This document shows positions 33,834 to 44,536 of a DNA stretch of 64,000 nucleotides, piece by piece. Both the position numbers and the translations under genes were made by a program. The stretch covers positions 2,170,001-2,234,000 of the forward strand of contig NC_035795.1 of NCBI RefSeq assembly GCF_001653235.2, given 5' to 3'. A model generated the notes under the pieces. It worked only from the letters and a program-made list of their open reading frames with translations, had not been told where the DNA came from and did no database searches. This DNA comes from Pochonia chlamydosporia 170. Lineage: Eukaryota > Ascomycota > Sordariomycetes > Hypocreales > Clavicipitaceae. How positions within the stretch are numbered: the stretch's first letter is position 1; every line of letters starts with the position of its first letter.

Positions 33834-35289
33834 ATTGAAACACAGTCTGTGGCAGATTTAACTTCCTAAGCTGGGCACACACCAATATCCAACAGTATCC
33901 TGTATATATATGTAAATTGTGATTACAGATGAAACAGTGGACTTGCGATAGCGGGCAGTGTCACTTTGGTCAATTCTCGAGGGAATCCGCAACATTCATG
34001 CACCTGATCTGGTTGCATGACGCATAGAGAAGTACTGCATTTTTTGAAATTGGCTTTGCAGTAGTCCTGATACTGCGTGAGTTCTTGCGAATATTGTCTT
34101 TTGTCCCGTTGTGGCATTACTCGGGGCGAGAGAATTGAAAGGCAGAGTTATTCCGGGGCAATCGTCAATACCACTTTGTTCCGGCACCATTTGTAACTAG
34201 AGACTATGATACAGTGTGTATGCTTTGAGTTGCGATCCGGAGATGGATGTTTTAACTGCTGACGCAACTACAGAAGTGCCAGAGATAGCTATTCTACATG
34301 CATCTGTAGTCCTGACTGTAGCCAGCAAGTGTTGAATTGTCACATCTGCAGAGTCAGTCACGGTACGTAGGGCCAACAAGCTCATCTTTGTAACCACATG
34401 GCTGGTTCTCGGGTCTTTCATGAATCAAGTCGCATGAGATGATATAGCCTGTATGACGTTTGCAAATCGGCGAGTCACTCGTTGTCCAGAATTGGGCTTG
34501 CGGGATGGGTCGAAGTTGGTTAAGATTCTGCACGTTGCGGCGAAGAGGCTATTGCCATTCCTGAGTCTCGCTTTAATCAACAGCCATTAAATCATCGCTG
34601 TCTAAAGTGCAGAATGGTATTATACATGACATATAGAATATTGAGAGTCTGGTCCAGGTCCTGGAGCTTGGAGTGAAGTCGGATGCCAATGCCAAAACCA
34701 CCAATGCCAGACATCATTTAATCAATTTGCCAAGACACGCCCTGATCGATGATTTCGACAATCATATCTTGATAATCCCGCCCGCACTCAATCTGGAACG
34801 ATCTGAGGTTGGCGCATGTGACTGACAAGTCTGACGAATGAGCCGATCTGTGCGTCCATCCCCAAACCATCCCCAAATGATGTTGGAATGAAATATTAAA
34901 GTCTTTCGAATTGATATGTGCGCAATAATAGCTTTGAAGAAATCAAGATTCACAACCTCGAAAATAGGAGCTCTCGGAAGCCGGACACCGAATGCGCAAA
35001 TTACACCGAATCCTCAAACATTGATTTACAAGTTCAGGTGACTATGGGGCATTCTAGCCAGTAATTCCTCAACGGTCAAGCGTCAATTCAGCCCAGAACC
35101 GTTTCGCGAGCCAACGTTGAAGCGCACTGGGTCCAGCGGTTTGTCACCAGCGTAGAAACCAGTTCAACGTTGAGCGTTTGGTGGGGATTCTGAATGGGAA
35201 GTTGGTATCGCCACTTAGTGCAGTGCGGCTCGTTGCGCTAAACCCTCTTAAGGTATAATTGCACAGATGTAGTCAATCAAACAAGGAAA
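33834..35289. other. Intergenic, neprosin promoter side
   Basis: This is AT-rich DNA between the neprosin gene and the tRNA. It holds a TATA-like run close to the neprosin start. I see no protein gene; the longest open frames are about 75 codons. Confidence 0.55.
33903..33910 (-). promoter_or_regulatory. TATA-like element of neprosin gene
   Basis: TATATATA lies about 70 bp upstream of the start codon at 33833. Its position fits a core promoter for an inducible secreted protease. This rests on sequence and spacing only. Confidence 0.45.
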
Positions 35290-35373
35290 GCTTCCGTAGC
35301 TCAGTTGGTTAGAGCTTCGTACTAATAAACGTTAGTGATGCGGAGGCCGCAGGTTCAAGCCCTGCCGGGAGCA
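35290..35373 (+). tRNA. tRNA-Ile (anticodon AAT) with 10-nt intron
   Basis: An 84-nt gene that folds as a standard cloverleaf. The acceptor stem pairs GCTTCCG with CGGGAGC (one G-T pair), the discriminator base is A, the D-stem is GCTC/GAGC, and the T-arm is GCAGG-TTCAAGC-CCTGC. The anticodon loop reads CT-AAT-A before and A after an intron at 35328-35337 (AACGTTAGTG), at the canonical place one base 3' of the anticodon. The anticodon is at 35324-35326, and A34 would be read as inosine. The anticodon stem TCGTA/TGCGG holds two T-G pairs, so it is weak. No CCA is encoded. A 17-T tract follows 29 nt downstream. Confidence 0.88.
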
Positions 35374-35402
35374 AAATCGTTCCACGATGCTTTCCATCGT
35401 TC

Positions 35403-35419
35403 TTTTTTTTTTTTTTTTT
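35403..35419 (+). terminator. Pol III T-tract terminator of tRNA-Ile
   Basis: A run of 17 T residues begins 29 nt after the tRNA 3' end and is the first T run of four or more on this strand after the gene. It is longer than pol III needs. The spacing implies a 3' trailer of about 30 nt to be trimmed. Confidence 0.7.
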
Positions 35420-35670
35420 GCCTTTTCAAATCTCCGTTTTGCATCTGCTCAGTTCATCCTGGAATGTTAACAGGTTGCCTTTTTTTTTACCGTTGCCTTT
35501 TCTTCATCTTCAATGTTGTCTTCACGATGCAGTGATCAGTCTGCGAGGGCGCTGTTCATCGCCACGACTCAATTCTGCGTTCAACTCCGACGAATGCTAA
35601 TAGATGCCGGCGACATACCATATTTCGCAAGTTTAACCAAATGAATTAATTTGCTCCTTCATTCACCACA

Positions 35671-36652
35671 TCACTGAGGCCTCCACACACTAATCATGTC
35701 CGTACCCTTCCCAGCAGGATACGATCTCGCCGGCTTATAATACAAAACCCGCTTAAACGGACCATTCTCTCCTCCAGTCTCCTCCCCCGTCTCCCGGATC
35801 ATCCCATCTTCACCCGCAGCAAGAATATTCCAATGAACCCCGTTGAGACCCCAGGGCGGACCAACCGCCGTAAGATCCTTATACATGGGAAACTCGAGGC
35901 ACACCAAGATGCCCGTTGGCGCAACAAGTTCCCGCATGCGTCGACCCCAGTCCTTTCGCATCTCAGGTAAGAGCGCACAGAGGAACTAAACCACATCAAC
36001 GAACACTTCCTCGTGAAAGAATGATGAGAAACATACCGTATAGTCGTAAATCAAGTCGAAACCTTCAAAACCCTCTTGGGGCAGCGTCTGCTCCCAGTCG
36101 CGGACGAAGAAATCACCTGCGATGATGGTGACTGTACCGGGCTGCGCATCAGGGAGATGACTGCTGCCAAAGTTGTATTCTTGCGGTTCGGCTAGTTCCC
36201 TTGCTGCGTAGTCACGGGCTTCCTGGGCACCTGTTGCAGAGACTTCAAGGCCCCAGACGTCGAAGCCGTGCAATGCCAGCATGGCGACATCGTAGCCTTT
36301 GCCACAGCCCTGCGCATCACGGCATGTCAGTACCATCATGTGCGGCAAGGTGGGATGAGCTCATTATGGCATCTTACAGGTATGAGCGCACGGGGGCGTC
36401 GTCCCGCAGGAACATACAGGAGATCTGACTTGGTCTCCGCAAAGTCTATGAGTGCAGGGTTTGGATAGCCGCGATCCCAGAGATCGCTTTGATTGGACTC
36501 CCATAGATCGTGCCATCCACCACTTTGCTGGGCGCGGGATCTAATGTATCTGCGGTTGTGGCAGCCGTGGCTAGAGTTAAAGATGAAGTGTCTTACCTTT
36601 CGGTGAAGTGGGCGATAAGACGGCCGGGCGGTTCCGGGGCAGAGTTGGCCAT
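35671..36652 (-). CDS. Thiol/halide methyltransferase (TPMT-like)
   Basis: This is an S-adenosylmethionine-dependent methyltransferase of the TPMT/thiol methyltransferase family (fungal and plant members methylate thiocyanate, halides or thiols). Four exons, 36652-36597, 36549-36378, 36309-36037 and 35985-35671 (introns 47, 68 and 51 bp), give 271 residues. The frame is kept through all joins and restores FTERYIRSRAQ, ALIPGCGKGYDVAML (SAM motif I, with motif-II-like VWGLEVS) and YDYTFLCALLPEMRKDW. The GGWHDLWE and GYPNPALIDF blocks near the N-terminus and PPWGLNGVHWN near the C-terminus are typical. It has no signal peptide and is probably cytosolic. The exact substrate cannot be read from sequence. 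Confidence 0.9.
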
Positions 36653-38999
36653 GATTTTTGCTGGAGTTTTAATATTTGAAACGTCAACTGGTGATGATGG
36701 TGATTCTGTCTGGTGATGCAATACGTGGAAGGGTATTTATGGAGTGTTCTGCCTTGAGTTGCAAGTGTTGACGAGGGTGTATGGGGTGTACTGTGAGACT
36801 CTGTATGTCTCTAAGACTAGTTATTTGGTCGGGTTAGATTCATGCAGGCTGCTTGTGTGAGAAAAGAGGCTGCGATGATGCCGTCTTGGGCAATCGGATG
36901 TTGAGATGTTTGGTCCAGTGGCGCCACACTAAGTCCGGTCTGGTGGAATTGGGCAACTCAGACCCTCTTTGCCTTTTACCGGTCTCAACTGGTCTGGTTC
37001 AAGCTAGGAAACATTGGAACTAGAAGCTAGATGGAACAACTACCTAGACCTACCTAGGTATGTAACGGTACAAGGCGGGTCTTGATATCGAATGAGTCAA
37101 TATTTCAACGTCGACGCTTCAACGTCCCAACACCACAAGTTGTTCAAATACTTACAAATATGGCACCTTTCTGCACGTGCATAGTAAGATCGAACATTTC
37201 AGTGTCTGGTTCAAATTTCTTTACGTATGCAGCGCACAACCCGGTACCGGTATAGCCTCCCGTTGTTTAGATGAAGACCAATACACATCAACGTGAATCA
37301 TCAGATCAGGCGGCGAGGTCTGCATTTTGGTTGCGTGGTCCAACCCGTAGTTGGATTTCAATATCAACCGCAAGACATCTAGAATGGTCTGGTCCTAGCC
37401 AAGAAATTTCCTCAGTTGGCTTATTGGAAGTCAAGTCACAGGGTGATGATGCGACCCTCCAGGCTCATAGGATATAGCTGTCACCAACAGACGTCAAGTC
37501 AAGAGGCGCCACATTAACATACAGACGAAAGAGCCAAGAAATTCGGCCTTGTATCTTGCGACATCTTGTCTCCACGGCATCAAAACCTAGCATCAATCAT
37601 TTCAGTGCCGCCAATGCTCGAGCCGGCAACGTCGCCACAAACAAAGTTCCGGCGCCGGTGAGGAAACTCAGCGGCAGAGCTTCAACGTGACTCGTTATCC
37701 ATTCATTTCCAACCCACAGCCGTCACTTGATGGTCATGTCCAGCTTACCAGCTGTTTCTAATAGAGTGAGGAATGTATCCCGCGCCCAAGAAGCTCCCCC
37801 ATTTGGCCACTTTCACTGCTCCCCAGGAAGACGGACCGATCTGCCACGTTCAAGCAGTTAGGCTGACTGCCGGACCCAAGCATCTGAAATTCACGCTGCT
37901 TTTAAAGTGGCTAACACGGCTACCCCGTTAGCATCTCCATGCTTCTCTGCAGCCTTCCAAACATGGCACGGATCATGAAGCGGCCGAATAAGCTCTGTGC
38001 TGTAGTAGGGACCTGATGCTGTCTGGTTGGTTGTTCGGTTGTATCATCTGGTCTGTCTCATCGCACCGGCCAAGACCGGGGAGAAAGTCTCCGGCACATC
38101 AGCGGGTTTGCCGAAATATGTCGCCATGCTGTAGGTTGCCTGACGAGTTTCCTCCCTATTGCATATAGTGTCTCAATGTAGACGAAACGCACGGCTATAG
38201 CACAGATAAATACTCCATCCAGTTGGAAAGCAATCCTCAGACATGATGAGTTTGGTCCTTAGCCACTCGCAAGGGGAAGCAGTTAGCCCGGTATGCTTCG
38301 TTCATGCCTAACACACCTAACCGACTAAGAAGGAGGTCAAGATTGCTTTGCGAAAGAATGTGGCGGGGCATGGTGCAATTCCCTTAGCTCAACCTCAAGT
38401 GGAAGTCGACGAGATCCGTTACCAATGCACTGAAGTTTTTGGTTCGCTCTTGCGGGAAATTATGGCCGTTTTTATCACCCGACCTGCTTGAAGATGTTGG
38501 TTGAGGACTCTTGTCTGCCTGGGGGTGAAAGCACGAGCATAGACACATCGTATCGTCGGATTGGTCACGTACATTGATCCTACTTGACCAATGCTCCAAG
38601 ACCGTCTGCGGTAGGGCCAATTGAATCCTACTCTTCCTTGAGATAGGCGATCCCAGCTATATTGTGGAGAGCTAAGTTTTCGTCCCGCTCATGACAACAG
38701 TATCGTGTAAGCATCTACCGTGTGCTTGCGTAGTATTAGATGAACGCTCACCTTCCAGAATGAGAAGGTATGTCTTTTTAGTTGATATAGGGAGTAAGCC
38801 GAGATTATGCGGTGTTTCTTAGCTTCAGCGAGGGCCACGCCGTGACGACCGTCGCTGCCAACATCTAGGAACTTAGGAGCGGCGAAATGTTATAAAAGGT
38901 TTCTCATTGCCTGTGAATGTATACGGTCTTGACAGGGAATTTTATTCGTGGCTTCCATCAGTTTCGTTTCGCATTTTTACAAGTCCACGATCTTACACA
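36653..38999. other. Wide divergent gap between methyltransferase and metalloprotease
   Basis: I find no supported gene in these 2.35 kb. The stretch includes the motif pair TACCTAGACCTACCTAGGTA at 37041-37060. A 78-codon minus-strand frame at 38384-38620 shows no domain. The last 120 bases form the metalloprotease core promoter. Confidence 0.55.
38890..38897 (+). promoter_or_regulatory. TATA box of M43 metalloprotease gene
   Basis: TATAAAAG lies 103-110 bp upstream of the start codon at 39000. This is close to the consensus and correctly placed. The call is from sequence alone. Confidence 0.55.
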
Positions 39000-39881
39000 A
39001 TGTTGTTCAAGACTGTCCTCCTGCTGGCCAGTTCCCTGACTGCAAGCGTCATGGGAGCTGCTCTGCAGGGCCATAATGAATGCGGTACTCCAGAGCCCAC
39101 CGAGGAGCAAAAACAGATTGCCCAGCAGATGCTCTTGAATGAGACCATGCTTCGCATTGCTGGAGTTGCGCCTGGGCCAGACGTCAATATCCCAGTATAT
39201 GTTCACATTGTTGCCATTGACAAGACCACCAAGGGGGGGTGGGCAAATGTGAGTGGTACCTGCGATGACTGAGCTGCGATTACTCGTTTCGTAAAACAAA
39301 TTCTGAGCAATTGGATGTCAATATAGGAAGAGGATGTTCGTACAACCATCGCCGAGATGAACCAACATTACAAGGGCATGGGTTTCCAATTTACTCTGAA
39401 GGAGATCGACTACACCATTAATAAAGACTGGGCGATGAGCAAAGGCGAGATAAAGATGAAGACTGCACTCCGCAAGGGGGACTACAAGACTCTTAACATT
39501 TATTATACCCCTAAAATGACGTCTAATGGGTACAGCTACTATCCTGAAAAGGTAACACCTGGCTCTCAAAAGTTTTACCGAGATGGTTGTGTAGTGCGGA
39601 CAGATATCATGAGAAACAAGCAGACTGCAACCCATGAGGTTGGTCACTGGCTAGGTCTGTTCCATACGTTTGAGTCAGGGTGCGAGGGTGGTGGTGATAT
39701 GGTCGATGACACCCCTGCGCTCAAGATTGGCTGGGACTGTGATGAGAATCTGGACACTTGTCCCGATCTTCCAGGTAAAGACCCAGTTCATAATTTTTTG
39801 AGCTACGGCGATTGTCGAAATGTCTTTACTCCGGGTCAGGGTGCGCGCATGCGCAGCCAGTATGACCTTTACCGGAAGTGA
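39000..39881 (+). CDS. Secreted M43-family (MEP1-like) metalloprotease
   Basis: Two exons, 39000-39248 and 39327-39881 (78-bp intron, donor GTGAGT, phase 0), give 267 residues. ATG 39000 is chosen because it begins a clear signal peptide (MLFKTVLLLASSLTASVMG). The zinc-binding motif HEVGHWLGLFH starts at residue 186 (H186, E187, H190, H196), which with the following HTFESGCEGG is typical of the pappalysin/cytophagalysin M43B group. A downstream FTPGQGARMRSQY block is also typical. The Met-turn position, normally Met in N-[FY]-M-D-Y, is Leu241 here (HNFLSYGDC). Cysteines in SGCEG, WDCDE, DTCPD and GDCRN would form disulphides. The protein is probably extracellular. Confidence 0.92.
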
Positions 39882-41072
39882 AGAGTTGAAATGTTGTTGG
39901 GTGAGGCTGCGGATATGATTTGGATCGTATGTACTGGTATGTTTGCTGGAAATACATATCCTTTCATTGGCGAGATACTTCTGGGCTGTGTATATTCTGT
40001 TCTCCATTAGAGGTTGATAGACTTGTGCGGAATTCAGAGCCAGTTTACGTAATTCGTTACTCTCGATCGTGATGTTGCAGTAGTCTATTGATACTTTAGT
40101 ATAGAGACCATGTCTTGACCAACTTCCGGGGTTATTGTCCTTACGAGTAGGACTACTAGACGGAGAAGGGATGGGGGCTAGAGCCAGTTCGTGCATACTC
40201 AATGTTGTGTTGATCAAACTTGTATCAGGTAAATAGAGGGGGTTTGCTCGTCGGGCTAAAGTGGACTGTTCTCATCTTGCGCACGAGGGTTACTTGCCGT
40301 ACGAATTGGTGCCAAATACATGACCTTGCAGCTACACGAGGACTCATATGCCGTATTACAGAATTGTCTCAAGCATGAACTTGTGACAGAAACCGAGTAT
40401 CTCACACCTTCTGGATGAGGTCTTTTTACTTCCACAAATGGCCGCAACAGAGTCGCATCGAATCAGGCTATCATCGAGGGAGTTGATCAAATGGCAGTAG
40501 AAATCTCAGTACTCAACACATATGGTCAGAGACAAGTGCTTTTAAAAGTAAAAACTCGGCCAAGTCATGCTAGAAACGAGAATTGAATTTCGCTACACGA
40601 AATTGCAAAATGGTGTAGGGTACCTAGGTACCTAGGTAGTGAGCAACTGGCGGCTTGCCTGTCTGCCTTACTTTTAAGGCATCACATTTTCCACACTCGC
40701 TCAGGCGGCGCAGCCTCGTCGACCGCTCCTACCACCACGATTAATTTTTTGCGGGCTGTGGCCGAATCGCACTTGAATTGCAAGTCCATGTCGACACTCA
40801 CACCTTCCCACCCTGATCACATCTCGTTTCATCCACAACTCTCCGTAGACAGCACTGCTTTGCCTGGTGCAAAGTTGCCTGTTGACATCTCTCTCATCCC
40901 ATCAAGAAGATAGTCGACCTATTTTCTTTTCCTTTTCCTGACCCCACGACTTTGGCTGACGAGAAAGTCGCAAGCCCCACCATCGACGCTTTTCGACCGC
41001 TTATCCTCCATCACGCCCATTGCCCCTTGTCGACTTTGACGTGGGACAAACTTGAACAAGACGCAATACACA
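39882..41072. other. Intergenic, eIF4E promoter side
   Basis: I see no supported gene. The stretch holds TACCTAGGTACCTAGGTA at 40621-40638, the cleanest copy of the recurring palindromic motif. Bases from about 40680 to 41072 are C/T-rich and are probably the eIF4E promoter and leader. Confidence 0.55.
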
Positions 41073-41953
41073 ATGGCTGCTGCCACCGAAGCCCCCAATA
41101 TGGACCAACAGGTCGACCTGTCCACGATCCCCATCTCTCCCAACGGAAAGAGCGAAGGCGCCGAAGCCAAGGACGGTGACAAGCCTGTCACGGTTTTCCA
41201 CGACAAGGACAACTTCAATGTCAAGCATCCTCTTCAGAACAAGTGGACTCTGTGGTTCACCAAACCCCCGAGTGGAAAGGTGAGGATGCAAGATCGGAGC
41301 ATGGATCGAATATTGGACTAATACGTCTTGCTAGGGCGACAACTGGAACGATTTGCTCAAGGAGGTCATCACCTTTGACTCCGTTGAAGAATTCTGGGGA
41401 GTCTATGTAAGCCTGCCTCTAGACCGCATAATTCTTAGTAACAGCAGGCTCTAACGTGGTACAGAACAATGTTGCCCCCGTCTCCGAACTCGCCCTCAAG
41501 TCCGACTACCACCTGTTCAAGGCGGGAGTACGTCCCGAGTGGGAAGACCCTCAGAACAAGCACGGTGGTAAGTGGTCGTATCAGTATAAAGACAAGCGAA
41601 ACGTCGAAGTCGACCGCCTGTGGCTGCAGGTCATGATGGGTGCCATCGGTGAAACCCTGGAGGAGGAGGATGACGGCGAGGTCATGGGTGTTGTCGTCAA
41701 CGTGCGAAAGGCGTTTTATCGTATCGGTGTGTGGACTCGCACTATTGGTAAGAGCATTCCTGGCCGTGGTGACGGAGACGTTGCCGGTGGCAAGGGCCGT
41801 AGCGGTGAGAAGAGTAAGGATATTCTGATGTCTATTGGACGACGCTTCAAGGAGGTTCTTGAGCTGCCGAGCAACGAGCAGGTTGAGTTCTCTGGCCACT
41901 CCGACAGTGCTCACGCTGGTAGCACGAGAGCCAAGGCCAAGTATACTGTGTAA
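41073..41953 (+). CDS. eIF4E: Translation initiation factor eIF4E
   Basis: This protein binds the mRNA 5' cap and recruits eIF4G. Three exons, 41073-41279, 41335-41406 and 41465-41953 (introns 55 and 58 bp, both phase 0), give 255 residues. Family blocks are present in order: HPLQNKWTLWFTKPP, then the joined GDNWNDLLKEVITFDSVEEFW, GVYNNVAPVSEL, DYHLFKAGVRPEWEDPQN, GGKWSYQYKDKR and DRLWLQVMMGAIGE. The cap-stacking tryptophans and the RPEWED acid are in place. The C-terminal region has a Gly/Lys-rich loop and a basic tail, somewhat longer than in yeast. The start has the fungal context CACAATGG. Confidence 0.96.
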
Positions 41954-42527
41954 ACTGGGAAAATGGGGGAGACGGCCTTGGCGTTGGGGAGGATTGGGGA
42001 ACGACGGTATTTACGACCAGATATCCGCTGACGTACTTTTGGGTTCCCTATGCTCTATCATTGCATCGACCCTGGCTCGAGCGGCTGTGACGACTCGCAG
42101 AAAGATATGGCACAGGGTTCCTTTTGGGTGTTTGATCAGCTCTTATGAGTCTTTCTGAGATGCTGCATTATTAGGGTGACCTGGCTCCGATTGTGGGAGC
42201 CGATTTTCGTACTGCAAAAGAAAAAAATTCTGTGTCTAATTGCACGGCGGCGTTTGCTAGGTTTTTCTCAGACGGACAGCTTTCGCAGAGGTAGCAGACT
42301 TTGGCGTGGAATGGCTGTACCGAAAATAGATTTTCTGATATTTGGCCAGTCGTTTTTTTTAATACAAATATCTAGTTTACCTGTATTCACCGGGCATGCA
42401 TTTTATGTCCTGACTATGTCCAATTCCAGAACTTGTCCCCACTCAATGTCTATTATATCCTGTCTATCGTACACGTCTATCCAATAATTGTAGGTCCTGG
42501 GGCAAATTATATACAACTCACATACTC
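41954..42527. other. Convergent 3' flanks of eIF4E and the acyl-CoA synthetase
   Basis: This is a 574-bp gap between two stop codons facing each other. It holds T-rich runs and AATACAAAT-like sequence, consistent with two poly(A) regions. No gene is seen. Confidence 0.6.
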
Positions 42528-44536
42528 CTACATCTCATCACCGCTATGCTCATCCGCAAAAATTTCCTTCACAAGCACCTTCTTGTTAATCTTGCCCATT
42601 GCATTCCTGGGAATATGCTCAACAACCTTCATGACCTGCGGAATCTTATAATTCGCCAACCTGCTCTTCAGGGCGCGCCTCATTTCCAATGGTGACCACT
42701 TCTGCACAACGTCCTTGTTGAGGATGAGGACGGCGCCGACTTTTTGGCCCCAGTTCCCGCTGGGGACGGCAACGACAGCCGCCTCCGATACTTCGGGTAG
42801 ACTGAGGAGTTCGCGTTCTACTTCCAGGGCGGATACTTTCTCGCCGCCTGTTTTGATGATATCTGCAGTGAGACGGCCCTGGATGAAGTACAGGGGTCCT
42901 TGGGTCCACGGTTGGCTGTGGGAGGCGGAGGGGACGGAACGGCGGATGGCGACGTCGCCTGTTTTGAACCAGGAGCCTTGGCCGTCGGGGTCGGGGATGA
43001 ATTCTTTAGCGGTGGCGGAGGGATTGCGCCAGTATTCTTGGAAGATGGTCGGGCCGCGGAGTTGGATCTCGCCGGAGCGTGGGCGGCCGTGGGAGTCGAC
43101 TTCGGAGGTAGGGGGGATGATTTCGCCGGTGTCAATGTCCATGAGGCGGGCTTGGACGGAGGGGAGGGGCCAACCGACGGAGGCGTCGATGCGGTCTGTG
43201 AAGGAGAGGCCGCAGCTGAGTGCCATGCCGACTTCTGTCATGCCGTAGCGCTCGAGGAGGACGTTGCCGTGGCTGAGGGTCGACCAGGCGGTTTTGATGG
43301 GCGTGGGGAGAGCAGCGGAGCCGGAGATGTTGACGCGCATGTTTGGGGGGGAGATTGCTTCCCGGGCGGCTGTTGCGATGGACGGGGGCAGTGATTTGTG
43401 CGTGGAGAGGAGGCGGCTGTAGACGGTTGGGACGACGGTGAAGAAGGTGACTTTTTGGTTGGAGGGTTTAGGCGTGCCGTTGACGTGGACGCCGTTGGTG
43501 CCGTTGGTGGGGAGGAAGGGCGCGGCGAGTCGTTTCCATACGGCGTCGGCGTTGAAGGGGAACATGAATTCGATGGAGGAGCCGGCGAATAGGGGTGTTA
43601 TGACAGCGTTGACGGTGCCGTGGATGTGGTGCAGAGGGAGGACGTGGAGGAGGTGGTCGGATGGCGTGTACTTCCATGCTTCTATGAGGGAGTGTGACTG
43701 GGCGGTTAGGACTGATTGTGGGAGGAGGACGCCTTTCTGGAGGGTGGTTAGCATCGTGTATCTGAAGTTGATGTTGGAGGTGTTTGACGAACGGGTCTGT
43801 TGGTGGTTCCTGAAGTGTAGAGCATCAAACCTGCGCCGGCGGGATCTGAGCCCTCGAGCGGAACGTCTTCGCCTTTGCTGCCGCCAAGATGCTTCTCTAG
43901 CTCGAGATGTGCCGGTTTGGTGGCCAGCTGCGTCGCCAAGACTTCTTGTGCTTTGGATGCGAACTTGGCTGACGATACGAGGAGGGCTGCTTCACTGTGA
44001 TCCAAGATGTATTGTAGCTCCGGTGCCGGGAAGGCAGGGGACATTGGCACCGCAATGGAACGCGCAGCGAGTGCAGCGAGCAGGGTAACTGGAAATGCAG
44101 AGTTAGCAAATGGAAATGAAGAACAGGAGGCTGAGGTTTGAGGAAAATACTCACCAACATAATCGTAGCTGTTCTCGATGAGAAAGGCTATTCTCTCCCC
44201 GTTCAAGTCCTTCTTCCCGCTGGCTTCGTAAAACCGTTGCCTTGCCCGTCGCACATCGCCGAGTAATTCGCCGTAGGTAAAGGTTCTTCCCGAAGCCGAG
44301 TGGATTACCGCGGTGGACTGAGGGTCATGCTTCGCGATGGCTTCAAAGATGGGCAGCCGTGGCAACGTTGTGGAATGCATTCTCGCATAAGACAGGCATG
44401 AGCAGCACAGCGACACCGGCGACAGAGAAGAACGATGCGAAGGCGAAGACGACGATGACGACGAATAAAGAGATGAGAAGAGGGGAGAAGAAGCTATGCG
44501 CCGGAGAACCGGTGGTAGATTGGACCGGACGGTCAT
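42528..44536 (-). CDS. Malonyl-CoA-synthetase-like acyl-CoA synthetase
   Basis: This AMP-forming enzyme resembles ACSF3/AAE13, which activate malonate with CoA. Exons 44536-44155, 44088-43793 and 43736-42528 (introns 66 and 56 bp) give 628 residues. The joins restore YDYVVTLLAALAARS and LYTSGTTNRPKGVLLPQS (P-loop). Other motifs are PLHHIHGTVNA, LLERYGMTEVGMAL, YFIQGRLTADIIKTGGEKVS and the catalytic-Lys end PRNAMGKINKK. ATG 44536 adds a 52-residue Arg/Ser-rich, acid-free leader like a mitochondrial presequence; an inner ATG at 44380 (MHSTTLPRLP) would start at the catalytic domain. Intron 2 has a weak donor, GTTCGT. The substrate is inferred from the family; other short acids are possible. Confidence 0.88.

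Noticed and set aside
42715..43592. Gly/Val-rich plus-strand frames over the acyl-CoA synthetase
   Set aside because: Antisense shadows of a high-GC coding exon; Gly/Glu/Val-rich low complexity.
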